Positions 8,501 through 16,513 of a DNA stretch of 36,342 bases are shown here, piece by piece; positions within the stretch are counted from its first letter, which is position 1; each line of letters begins with the position of its first letter. The position numbers and the translations under genes were made by a program. The DNA comes from Neocallimastix lanati (nom. inval.) (lineage: Eukaryota > Neocallimastigomycota > Neocallimastigomycetes > Neocallimastigales > Neocallimastigaceae): the NCBI GenBank assembly GCA_016946835.1, contig JACVTC010000371.1, positions 1 through 36,342 on the forward strand. The letters run 5' to 3'. Under the pieces are notes generated by a model that saw only the letters and a list, made by a program, of their open reading frames with translations, did no database searches and was not told the origin of the DNA.

Positions 8501-9700
8501 AAAATAATTAACCATGATATTACGAATGATGAAAATGAAGCCTTATTATCCAAAGTAATACATGATTTTATCAATGAAAAATTCACCACTATTGATGGTA
8601 TTGACTACTTTATTGATGGTAACAATTATAGAAAATTAGTAACCGATCTTAATGAAAGAATAAAATTAATATTAGAGGCTCATAATATTGGACACGATGG
8701 TTATTATAAGACTTATCAACGTTTACGTAAGAGTTATTATTGGAACGACATGGTGAATGATGTTAAACGTGTTGTCAGTAAGTGTGAAAAATGTCAATTA
8801 AATCGACCACAACCTTATCCAGAGCCTACAGAAAATCTACCTACTAAAGTGGAAGGACCTTTTGTACATCTTGGTTTGGACATTATCGGTCCACTGGTTA
8901 AAACTAGAAGTAATAATCAATATATAATAGTAGCTGTTGATTATTTCACTAAGTGGGTAGAAGCAGAACCGACTGAAAATATCACTTCTAAAGATGTAAT
9001 TAAGTTCCTTATTAACGTATTTTCTCGTCATGGAGTTCCCCAAATAATTACCACCGATACTGGTGCCCAATTTACATCAGATATGACTAAAATATTTTTA
9101 GATCTATATGATGTATATATAAAATTTGTTACAACATATCATCCCGAATCTAATGGACTTACGGAAAATCGTAATAAAGAAATTGGTAAACTCCTTAGAT
9201 TGCTTGGGACGAAAAATAAAGATTGGGATGAGGTATTACCCTCTGCTCTCTGGGCTTTAAGAACTGTTAAAAATAGTACCACTAACCATTCTAGTTTTGA
9301 ATTAGTTTATGGTCGTGAAGACCAACAACCTTTTGATATAGCTGCAAGACCGACTAAAGGTATAAATAAATCTTCTGATGAAATTCTATTGGAAAAGTTT
9401 ATATCTCATTATAGATGGACCATAGAAGCATCAGAAAATGTGAAAAATGCAAATAAATATTGGGCTGTTAGACGAGAAGAAAAACAAAGTATGAATCAGG
9501 CTAAGGAAATCAAGGAGGGAGATTTAGTCCTAGTTAGAAACTTTAGTAGAACTAAACTAGAACCTTATTTTAATGGACCTTTAAAAGTAATCAAGAAAAA
9601 GTTTAATACAGTTACGTTAGCTGATCCAAATTCAGGAATATTATTAAATCGGAATGTACACCTCAAAAATATAGTAAAATATAACTCAGCTACAATATAG
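5498..9700 (+). CDS. pol: Pol of element 1: protease, RT, RNase H, integrase
   Basis: About 1400 residues entered by -1 frameshift at 5498; there is no early ATG, so it should be made as Gag-Pol. An N-terminal 250-residue Lys/Asn-rich linker precedes an aspartic protease whose triad is D-T-C (gat at 6596) rather than DTG. RT has LVPKPNGKWRMCVDYRKVN and FIDD (7661-7672). RNase H shows RTDASYDG (Asp at 8108) and YTDHK (8318). Integrase has the HHCC zinc module (His 8681 and 8693, Cys 8783 and 8792) and the D,D(35)E triad: GLDIIGP (8879), TTDTGAQF (9056), TENRN (9164). A GPY-type module (EPYFNGPLKV) follows and there is no chromodomain. The usual Asn after the second Asp is Thr here; element 2 keeps Asn. 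The frame is intact. Confidence 0.93.
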   Translation, partial: PVEGRGSTPIKKIASLKYTSNSSDAESKDYRVDYTIKSHDQVGEYFVGAAKRKLDESDVELDNGKGRKIHKNLRDNPRPINTPALRKRKERELETEEVIPHKKQLQTSIIMQPNINKEKKIEKAIRDKERFLKSSTNSKEFETASSSQSNVNLITNKEEITSKVDNVEAPREINQTRERKKDKNNNNNTSNPNNSNNGTIRKTPVVNDNNNNNTININNNETIIDNNHVTNNKNILNKLINTDGINNNNNNDNNNSMKIPRVNRIIKMLSNYKEYDVWDDLSNTKCNITFGQLWNAAPKIRSQVSQGLKLEKATTNVVGAINNVVATTTLVNNVDHNYKSKSTEITEEDIAMVDASVDGVSGKLLIDTCSNLNIMSQKYYNSLPYQYTAVGHSCGRIMLATRDDEYSEGIVVRIPVKINELSLLIDFRIVEKEEPFYDMLINLKTIVDNRLFINPLNNCLCKYNMDGTISSITPINNSAIDEKYICSVNKLLEDNSKEKYAGGELKKLEGLPPMEYIHNTIFMNTLNEKYRTDIIHLLEDNIEIVATSSEELTPSLLSPHKINLKAGTKPIKQRAYRLTKLKTDILKEELTKLINKKLIEPSNSEWSSPIVLVPKPNGKWRMCVDYRKVNDSTIKDSYSIPYIDEIFDSLNGATIFTTIDLYSGYHQILMEEESIGITTFTTKFGNYQFKVMPFGLTNAPATFQREMNRILFPLIGKCVYNFIDDILIYSKTVEEHLQHIQQVLSILKENRLKLNIEKCHFMKTEVNVLGHRLTTKGLKPLDSKIEVIRDWKSPQDIHELRSFLGAVGYYRNFIDKYSQITACLCKLLRKGVKYVWTSEHQKSFEVLKEKLINAPILSFPQFDKEFIIRTDASYDGIGGVLLQKDNETGKEHPIHFISRSLTRAEKHYGITDLEGAALYYCITKLKPYIDGNPIPTIVYTDHKPLLGLFKNKEPHNARQTRWCLTASMLGVDIRYETGKKNVLADALSRMKNNKENVVLATKIINHDITNDENEALLSKVIHDFINEKFTTIDGIDYFIDGNNYRKLVTDLNERIKLILEAHNIGHDGYYKTYQRLRKSYYWNDMVNDVKRVVSKCEKCQLNRPQPYPEPTENLPTKVEGPFVHLGLDIIGPLVKTRSNNQYIIVAVDYFTKWVEAEPTENITSKDVIKFLINVFSRHGVPQIITTDTGAQFTSDMTKIFLDLYDVYIKFVTTYHPESNGLTENRNKEIGKLLRLLGTKNKDWDEVLPSALWALRTVKNSTTNHSSFELVYGREDQQPFDIAARPTKGINKSSDEILLEKFISHYRWTIEASENVKNANKYWAVRREEKQSMNQAKEIKEGDLVLVRNFSRTKLEPYFNGPLKVIKKKFNTVTLADPNSGILLNRNVHLKNIVKYNSATI

Positions 9701-9710
9701 CTTGAGTCTT

Positions 9711-9723
9711 AGCGGGGGCATCA
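9711..9723 (+). promoter_or_regulatory. Polypurine tract of element 1
   Basis: AGCGGGGGCATCA between the pol stop (9698-9700) and the 3' LTR start TGATAAAG at 9724. GGGGGCATC is shared with elements 2 and 3. Several non-purine bases stand between the G run and the LTR, unlike most polypurine tracts. Confidence 0.75.
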
Positions 9724-10752
9724 TGATAAAGAATGAAGTAATAAATTGATTCTTATTAAAAACCTTTTAATATAGTCAATGTGATTTTTAAAATATTAAT
9801 AAATTTATGTATTCTTTACATTAATAATTTTACTATATTATTTGATCTGAAAATTTAAGTTTATACATAAAATTTAATTTAAATTTATGTTCATTCCTTA
9901 TAAAGGTAAATTAAATTTATGAGAGTTTAGCAATAACATAGTACTAATTACTTTTAGTATTATTTTTCTAAATAAGGAATAATTCCTGTATATAAACAAC
10001 TTAAATAACTTTATCAATATTTCTGTCTTTCGAATTAAGAAATAATTGAAATGAAAGAAATAAATAAAATAAAATTTTCTGTATTTAAAATTGTAAAAGA
10101 TTTTTCATATATTAATAAATGTATTTTATTTTCTATTATGTCATTCAAATTAATATATAAGATTACATATTAAATTAGTATCAAAATTAAGTTAAAGTAT
10201 TCAATTTTATTGTAATACTGCTTCTCTTTTTTTTGTTTAATTCTTATCTATAATGCATCTTTTATATTATAGATTTATTTTGGTTAATTTGAATATTAGG
10301 AAATAATAAAATTTCTATTTATTACAATAAGGAAATAATCAATAAGATTTAAAAATCTATTGTTTTTCCATCTCTTCAACTACTTCCAGAGGCTTTGCTA
10401 CTATTATATCTTCAAAAAGATATAAATTGACTACCTTGGAACCCCTTTTTAGGGGAGAGAAAAAAAAAAAGAAAATAAAAATAGAAATAATAAAAATAAA
10501 TAAATAAAAAAAAAATAAATAAAAATAAATAAAAATAATAATAAAAATAAAATAAAAATAAAATAAATAAATAAAAATAATAATAAAAATAAAATAAAAA
10601 TAAAATAAATAAATAAAAATAATAATAAAAATAAAATAAAAATTAAAATAAAAATATAATAAATAAATAAAAATTATTGTGAAAGAATAAAATTTTTTTT
10701 TTGTGTTTTAATATTATATAATTTTTTTTTTTGAATTCCTCGAACCATAACA
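9724..10752 (+). repeat. 3' LTR of element 1 (1029 bp)
   Basis: Matches 1865-2893 throughout by eye, except one extra A in the A-rich tract and one fewer T in the T run near 10692-10701. It ends ATAACA at 10752 and is followed by TATG. Confidence 0.93.
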
Positions 10753-10756
10753 TATG
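10753..10756. repeat. TATG target duplication, copy 2
   Basis: TATG between the ATAACA end of element 1 and the TGATAAAG start of LTR X. Confidence 0.85.
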
Positions 10757-11780
10757 TGATAAAGAATGAATTAATAACCTTTATTTTATTATTAATAATT
10801 CTTTACTAAATTGTACTTTCCTATATTCTTCATAACCTAAACCTCATTGTAAATTTAATTTATTTTGATATAAATTAATTTTAACTTGTAAATAATGTAA
10901 ATAAATTTTAATTAATTACTTTATTGTTATATTATTAAATATATGTATATATTAAAATACAATTATAAATATTAAAATTATACTTTTAAGATACTAAATT
11001 ATTAAAACTATTAATTAAATATTATTATAAAAATTATTATAAAATTATTAAAATTATTAATTAAATATTATTCTAAAAATTATTATAAATTATTAATATT
11101 ATAAAATTATTTAAAATTATTAAATATTATTATAAAAATTTATATATTATAACTATTAAATATTATTATAAAATTATTAAGATTATTAATTAAATTTATT
11201 ATTAAAAATTATTATTAAAAATTTTTACTTATTATAAAAATTACTATTTAAATATTATCAAATTTATTAATTAAATATTATAAAAATTTTATTTTATTTT
11301 GAAAATAATTACAAGTATTATTTAAAATAATTAAAGATTATTAAATTTATTATATTAATCTTTAAAAACAATTTATTTAACTTAAAAATATCAAAGAAAA
11401 TAGTAAAAACTATTTTCTATATATTTATTTTATAATTATTTTTAATTAAATTATATTTGAATATTATATTATTATATTTATAAAAATTAAAACAAAAATG
11501 AATTATTGATATAAAATTAATTCAATAATTCTATAAAATTACTTAAATTATAAACAATTAATTATACTTTAAATTTATAAAAAAATATAAATATTGTAAC
11601 AATTTCTTAAAAATTAAATATGTGTACTTTAAATAAAAAAAAAAAAAACTTTTATATTAATAAAAAAAATAAATAATTTTTAATAAAGAAAGATTTATTT
11701 TTTTTTAAAATCAAAGCAGGGTAATACCCGTCCCCCCCTGCTTGATTTTAAATATCTAAGTGTCAACCCCGAGTCTACCA
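10757..11780 (+). mobile_element. Solo LTR X (1024 bp)
   Basis: Begins TGATAAAGAATG like element 1 but diverges soon after, and ends GTCTACCA directly before TATG. An inverted repeat TAAAGAAT (10760-10767) / ATTCTTTA (10798-10805) opens it, as in element 1. A strong hairpin AAAATCAAAGCAGGG / CCCCTGCTTGATTTT lies at 11707-11749. No coding sequence, primer site or purine tract is present, so it is read as a solo LTR of a related Ty3-type family left after LTR-LTR recombination. Outer edges rest on the TATG copies and TG...CA ends. Confidence 0.7.
11707..11749 (+). repeat. C-rich hairpin in LTR X
   Basis: AAAATCAAAGCAGGG (11707-11721) pairs with its near-complement ending CTTGATTTT (to 11749) across a short loop that contains part of a seven-C run. 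In otherwise very AT-rich DNA this is the strongest GC-containing stem in the LTR. A role as a transcription end or RNA structure is possible but unproven. Confidence 0.55.
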
Positions 11781-11784
11781 TATG
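11781..11784. repeat. TATG target duplication, copy 3
   Basis: TATG between the CTACCA end of LTR X and the TGTGTAATAATC start of LTR Z. Confidence 0.75.
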
Positions 11785-12466
11785 TGTGTAATAATCTATT
11801 TATAATATACTAACTATAACTAGATTATTAATATTTTAAGATATAAAAATTTATACTTAACTTTATATAGAGTTTATTATAAACACTAAATATTGAAATA
11901 AACAAAAAGACTTTATTTTCTTTTAATTTATTATATAGCATTATATAATAATAACTCTAATTTCTTTAATCAAAGAAATTTGAGTTCTTTTATACTTTTT
12001 TATTTATAATTATTTTAATAGATGAAATTATTAAATAGATGTAATTATTAAATAAATAAAATAGATAAGATAAAGTTAACAAATCAAATAAAGGTATCTA
12101 ATCTTAACAAATTGATATTCAGGAAAAGATTAGTAGAAAAACCTGAATAACTTCGATTAATATTCTAATATATTAATCATCGAATTAATTAATAAAAACC
12201 CAATCATAATAATATTGGGGAAAAAATTAATTAACCGATTGCTAAAATCTTATAAATTATCAACTAATTGAAATAATAAAATATAAATAATATTTTTAAG
12301 TAATTAATACATTACAACAAATTTGTTTACATTATTTTTCAATATATTAATTTGGATAAATTAATATATTTTTTACATGTTAATAAATATTGAAATATAA
12401 ATGAAATATAAATTAATTAAATAAGAAGATAGATTATTTTATAAGAAATAAATCTATATTCTTACA
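11785..12466 (+). mobile_element. Solo LTR Z (about 682 bp)
   Basis: Begins TGTGTAATAATC after TATG and ends near CTTACA before AATG and the next LTR start. A perfect 10-bp inverted repeat TAATAATCTA (11789-11798) / TAGATTATTA (11821-11830) stands at the start, in the same place as the unrelated-sequence repeats of LTRs X, Y and element 1. No coding remains. The right boundary is uncertain by one or two bases because the duplication there is AATG rather than TATG. Confidence 0.55.
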
Positions 12467-12469
12467 ATG
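12466..12469. repeat. Degenerate target duplication, copy 4 (AATG)
   Basis: AATG stands where the train predicts TATG between LTR Z and LTR Y. It is either a one-base change or a lost T, and its first base may belong to the Z terminus. Confidence 0.45.
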
Positions 12470-12996
12470 TGATAAAGAATAGAATAATAATGATATTTTT
12501 AATTAAATTTTTAATAATTTATTATATAAAAATATATTATTATATTCTTTACTATTAATAATTTTCTTATATTCTATATTAATAATTTTTATATTAATTA
12601 TATTTTATTATTTTAAATATTAAATTTATGTAATTAATTAATTTATGTGATTGGTTTTAATAATGTAATTAAATAATATAAAATATGTATTATCCATATT
12701 ATTTTATGAAGGGGGCCTTTCTGAGAAAAGAAATAGTAGAAATAGTAGTGATAATGAAATAGGAATAATAATTGAAAGGTTTTCCATATTGTTATTAAAA
12801 TAAATATTAATATTAATAAAGTTATTTTTAACAATAAAATAATTATATAATTTATAAATAATAAATATTTTTAATAATAGTTCTTTGAAATAAATTTATA
12901 ATGTGTAATGATAAATTCTTTTAGTGTAATTTAATAGTTATTTAATTTATCTATTTATTTAATGTTCACACTCCTTTTCTAATATGAACCTCAACA
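12470..12996 (+). mobile_element. Solo LTR Y (527 bp)
   Basis: Begins TGATAAAGAATAG and ends GAACCTCAACA before TATG; compare the GAACCATAACA end of element 1 and GAACCATACCA of element 2. The opening inverted repeat is TAAAGAAT (12473-12480) / ATTCTTTA (12544-12551). No internal sequence is present. The reverse reading frame at 12643-12834 is low-complexity and not a gene. Confidence 0.68.
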
Positions 12997-13000
12997 TATG
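12997..13000. repeat. TATG target duplication, copy 5
   Basis: TATG between the CAACA end of LTR Y and the TAATACAG start of element 2. It matches TATG after element 2 at 35975-35978. Confidence 0.82.
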
Positions 13001-13789
13001 TAATACAGAATGAACAAATAATACTAATTGTGCTAGAATAATATAAATTATTCTAACCTTATAGATTATTCTATTCTATATAATTGGAACTTTCCAATAT
13101 TCTTCAAATATTACTAAATAAAAATCTTAAGTTAATAAATCACTAATTAACTTATAATTCCTTTTTGAATTATCGATCCGATTCCATTATAATGTATTAA
13201 AAATCTTTAGCCAAGAATATTGTCCTTGCCCACTTAATATATTAATATTATATTTCTTTTGTATTATGTTATATTGAAAATAATCAAATCTATTTAATTA
13301 GTTATTAAAATTTTCGTTATCAATTTAAATTTATTTTTAATTACTAAATTTAACTAAACCACAATAAAATATTCTGTATAATCTCTTTATTTTTATTTTA
13401 TATATATTAGTATTAAACTATTATTAAATAATTAATAATTCAATAATATATAACTACTATTTATAACAATAATATTATTAACTAAAATAATAATTCAATT
13501 TCAATTTAAATGTTTTATTTATAAAAATAATTAGTAATTAGTTTATTAAAAAAATAGTTAGGCTTTACAAATTTTAATTTGATAAAAAAATATAAATACA
13601 TGTAATTTTAGTGAAATAAAATATAATCAATAACTTTCTTTTTATTAAATAAATAATTATATTATTATTTTTCTTTTATAAATTTAAATAAATAAATATT
13701 GATTTTAAAACAAATTATTTTTTTTTTATTGTAATTTTATTATTTGTGTTAATTATTATTATATTCCTAAAATTATATGAACCATACCA
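13001..13789 (+). repeat. 5' LTR of element 2 (789 bp)
   Basis: Starts TAATACAG and ends ATACCA. Both LTRs start TA, not TG, so the change predates or accompanied this insertion. It differs from the 3' copy only in about the last 90 bp by eye. Confidence 0.9.
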
Positions 13790-13797
13790 TGAAAAAT

Positions 13798-13814
13798 TGG
13801 TGGAGATATCGGGG
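13798..13814 (+). promoter_or_regulatory. Primer binding site of element 2
   Basis: TGGTGGAGATATCGGGG, identical to the site of element 1 and 8 nt after the LTR. Same primer tRNA expected. Confidence 0.8.
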
Positions 13815-14297
13815 AATATAATAATAAATTAATACATTGGGGATAAAATTATAATATTAATAAATAATTTTTCTAATAAAACAAATATTTTTTTAAAAAA
13901 TAAAACAATTTTTATATTTTTAACTAATTATTATTAATTGTTAAAAATATTAATTAATATTAAATTAAACTAATATTTGTGCATAGATTTCCTGGTTAAG
14001 TTTATCCTACATAGTAATTGGGCTAGTAGGCTCTGGACTGCTATTTTTTATATTGAAAATAGTAACCGTGGCACACGCGTGGCATGACACCTTTCAAGAG
14101 GTAAGCTGCACGTCAGACAGTGTGTACTATCAGATTGCACGATTATTATAATTTAATAAGTGATTAATAATAATAAATAATTAATAATTTTATTAGTTAA
14201 AAGATTTATTTTTTTTAATTTTTTTTTATTTTTACTTTTTATAACAATTTATACATTACGAGGTTTAGCATTCTATAGATACAATAAATTTTATTTA
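13815..14297 (+). other. Untranslated leader of element 2
   Basis: No gene. An AT-rich first part is followed by a GC-richer block at about 13979-14146, which includes the stem CTATTTT/AAAATAG (14041-14062) and a GTGGCACACGCGTGGCATGACAC stretch that could fold. It lacks the A tracts and the TTCGA stem-loop array of element 1. Confidence 0.6.
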
Positions 14298-15215
14298 ATG
14301 AGAACATCCAGTACTTCCAGTACTCCAACAGAGAGTACTCCAGAAAGTAAGCTTAGCTTCCGAGAATTAAAGAAAGAATTAAAAGATTTTGAAAAGCTTA
14401 CTAAACAAAACCTAGACATCAATTCCTGGACAAACGAGTTAAAGGCATGGATAAAATACCAACATATCAAGGATCCTGAAACTATTTTTATTGCTTGTAT
14501 ATTAACGGCTTCTGGAGAACCAAGAGAAATTATCCAAGAACTAGAAGATGGAAATGACCTTACTGAAGATGAAGATTCTGATTTCGATAGCGATAGTGAA
14601 GGAGAAAATGATGAAGAAAGTGAATCTACTAGCACCTACCCAAGCCTTGATGAAATCATAAATCATCTGAAGACTTTCTATGGACTTAAAGAAGATCAAA
14701 CCAATTTGTTACGAGAATTACGTTCCATGAAAATAAAGAAGAACGAGAAAGTTAAAGATTTTAATGTCCGTTATAGATCTTTGTACCATAAATTGGATAA
14801 AAAGAGAAGAAGAAAAATTAGTGTTTTAGATTATGCAGATTCCTTAACCAATAATCCTGACGCATGGAGAAAGGTTATGCTTAAAGACCATATTTCTATT
14901 ACCAAAGCGTTCGCTATAGCCGAAAAAGTTGATCGTTTATCTATTAAAAATAGTACTGAATATTATGATAAGACTCATTACAATCTCCTTAACTCTAAAA
15001 GTAATTTTAATAAGAACATTTCAAATGATTTTAACAAACCAAAAACCCACAAAAATGTATCTATAGAAAATATCACTAACAAGATGAAAGAAATGAAAAT
15101 TAGTACTTGCTGGTTTTGTAGCAATGAAGGACATACCAAACGAAACTGTCCTAAATTAAATTCTATATTGGAAAATAACCGCAAGAAGTTTTATGAAAAT
15201 TATTTAAACCACTAA
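14298..15215 (+). CDS. gag: Gag of element 2 (capsid and nucleocapsid)
   Basis: 305 residues from the ATG at 14298. It resembles element 1 Gag in the stretches around SFRELKKELKDFEKL and LLRELRSMKI, with an acidic Glu/Asp/Ser linker between the two capsid-like parts. One CCHC knuckle (CWFCSNEGHTKRNC) lies near the C-terminus. The frame is intact even though the pol of this element is broken. It ends TTA AAC CAC TAA, so the T TTA AAC shift site lies two codons before the stop, as in element 1. Confidence 0.9.
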   Translation: MRTSSTSSTPTESTPESKLSFRELKKELKDFEKLTKQNLDINSWTNELKAWIKYQHIKDPETIFIACILTASGEPREIIQELEDGNDLTEDEDSDFDSDSEGENDEESESTSTYPSLDEIINHLKTFYGLKEDQTNLLRELRSMKIKKNEKVKDFNVRYRSLYHKLDKKRRRKISVLDYADSLTNNPDAWRKVMLKDHISITKAFAIAEKVDRLSIKNSTEYYDKTHYNLLNSKSNFNKNISNDFNKPKTHKNVSIENITNKMKEMKISTCWFCSNEGHTKRNCPKLNSILENNRKKFYENYLNH

Positions 15216-15235
15216 AAGGGAGTAGAAGCACTCCC
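15203..15235 (+). promoter_or_regulatory. -1 programmed frameshift signal of element 2
   Basis: TTTAAAC at 15203-15209 in the Gag frame, an 8-nt spacer with the Gag stop, then GGGAGT (15218-15223) and ACTCCC (15230-15235). The pol frame is open from the slip point. Confidence 0.85.
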
Positions 15236-16513
15236 ATCGTCAAAAAAATTGCTTCAGTCTGCCATCGTCCCAAAACAGTTAACTTAAAAGAAGATGATGA
15301 TTATGAAGAAATTGCTGATTTCCAAGAAGGTACTACTACGGATTATTACGAAGATTTTGATGATGAGTCGGATGGTTCCAAAGAATTGGATTACTTAGTA
15401 AACGTTATAAAGAGAAAGGCAAATCCTAAAGATGAAGAGACTAGTGACCAAAGAGGAAAGAGGGTTCACCGTAGTCTAAGAGATGATCCTAAGCCAATAG
15501 TTACTCCAGGTTTACGAAAACAAAAAGAAAATAAATTAAGGGGAACATCGCGACCAGTCAAAAAGCCAACAACTCATTTACATCCTTCGATTATAGCTCA
15601 ACCCAGAATAGAGAAAGAAAAGAGGATTGAGAAAGAGCTAAGAGATAAGGAAAGAGCTAGTACTAGTACTTCTGTGGAAAATAATAAAAATAGTAATGTT
15701 AATATTATTAATGAAGAAACTTCTCAGGAAGGAAATAATTCTAAACAAACTTTAAATAAATTAATTCAAGAAAAATCATCAGAAAAGTCAACTGAAATTA
15801 TGACAACTAGAATTCCAAAAAGAATACAAATGCAAACTGATTGTGAGAGTTATGACGTGATCAAAGATTTAAACTCCAGTAATTGCAATATTACATTTGG
15901 ACAATTATTGGACGTTGCTCCAAAGATACGGTCTCAAGTATCACAAGGACTTAAATTAGAAAAGAATAATACTAAAATTTCAGGTGCAGTGGATAATATG
16001 TGTGCTACTACAATAATAACGAACAATATAGATCATACATATAAAAGTAAACATCATGAACCACAAGAAGATGATATTGCTATGGTTGATGTAATAGTAG
16101 ATGGAGTTCGTGGTAAGGCTTTAATAGATTCATGTAGCAATTTAAGTATTATCACAAAGCAATTTTTAGATAAATTAACTTATCAGTATGAACCTATAGG
16201 AGTTAGTGCAGGACGAATACGTTTAGCAACGATGAATGATGATTACTCAGAAGATGTGTTAATCAAAGTTCCCGTAAAAATTAATGAACTAGAACTACTT
16301 GTTACGTGTAGAATTATAGACAAGGAGGATCCATTCTATGATATATTAATCAACCTCAAAACTCAAATTGATAACCAGTTATTTATACATCCAATTAGAT
16401 ATAGTCTTTGTCGATTTAATGATCAAGGTTTAATTGAAGAAATTGCACCTATTAATAATGAATATGATGACGAAGAAAAATTATTATGTGTAATCAAAGC
16501 ATTGAATCACTAA
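15209..16513 (+). pseudogene. pol: Pol of element 2, linker and protease part, ends at in-frame TAA
   Basis: From the slip point the -1 frame encodes a Lys/Glu-rich linker like that of element 1, then an aspartic protease with triad D-S-C (16127-16135, LIDSCSNLSII) in place of DSG. The frame stops at TAA 16511-16513 after VIKALNH. The same frame continues at once with sequence matching element 1 (EGLPPIKY against EGLPPMEY), so this is a single nonsense codon and not a normal protein end. RT and integrase would not be made unless the stop is read through. Nothing around it suggests programmed readthrough. Confidence 0.85.

Larger units (their letters stand above)
1865..10752 (+). mobile_element. 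Element 1: intact Ty3-type LTR retrotransposon
   Basis: An 8.9-kb element with 1029-bp LTRs that differ only by two one-base length changes in homopolymer-like runs, flanked by TATG duplications. Internal order is primer site, long leader, gag, -1 frameshift signal, pol (protease, RT, RNase H, integrase with GPY-type end, no chromodomain), purine tract and 3' LTR. Domain order places it in Metaviridae (Ty3/gypsy). Both ORFs are open and the LTRs are nearly identical, so it is a recent and possibly competent copy. It sits directly upstream of the tRNA-like module at 1776-1848, divergent to it, and by position is the youngest member of the train. Confidence 0.92.

Noticed and set aside
12643-12834. 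63-residue reverse ORF
   Set aside because: Low-complexity AT-rich reading inside solo LTR Y with no recognisable domain.
10757-12996. LTRs X, Z and Y as tandem duplications of one LTR by unequal recombination
   Set aside because: Their sequences and lengths differ strongly (about 1024, 682 and 527 bp); only the first few bases, ends and TATG junctions agree, which fits separate insertions better.
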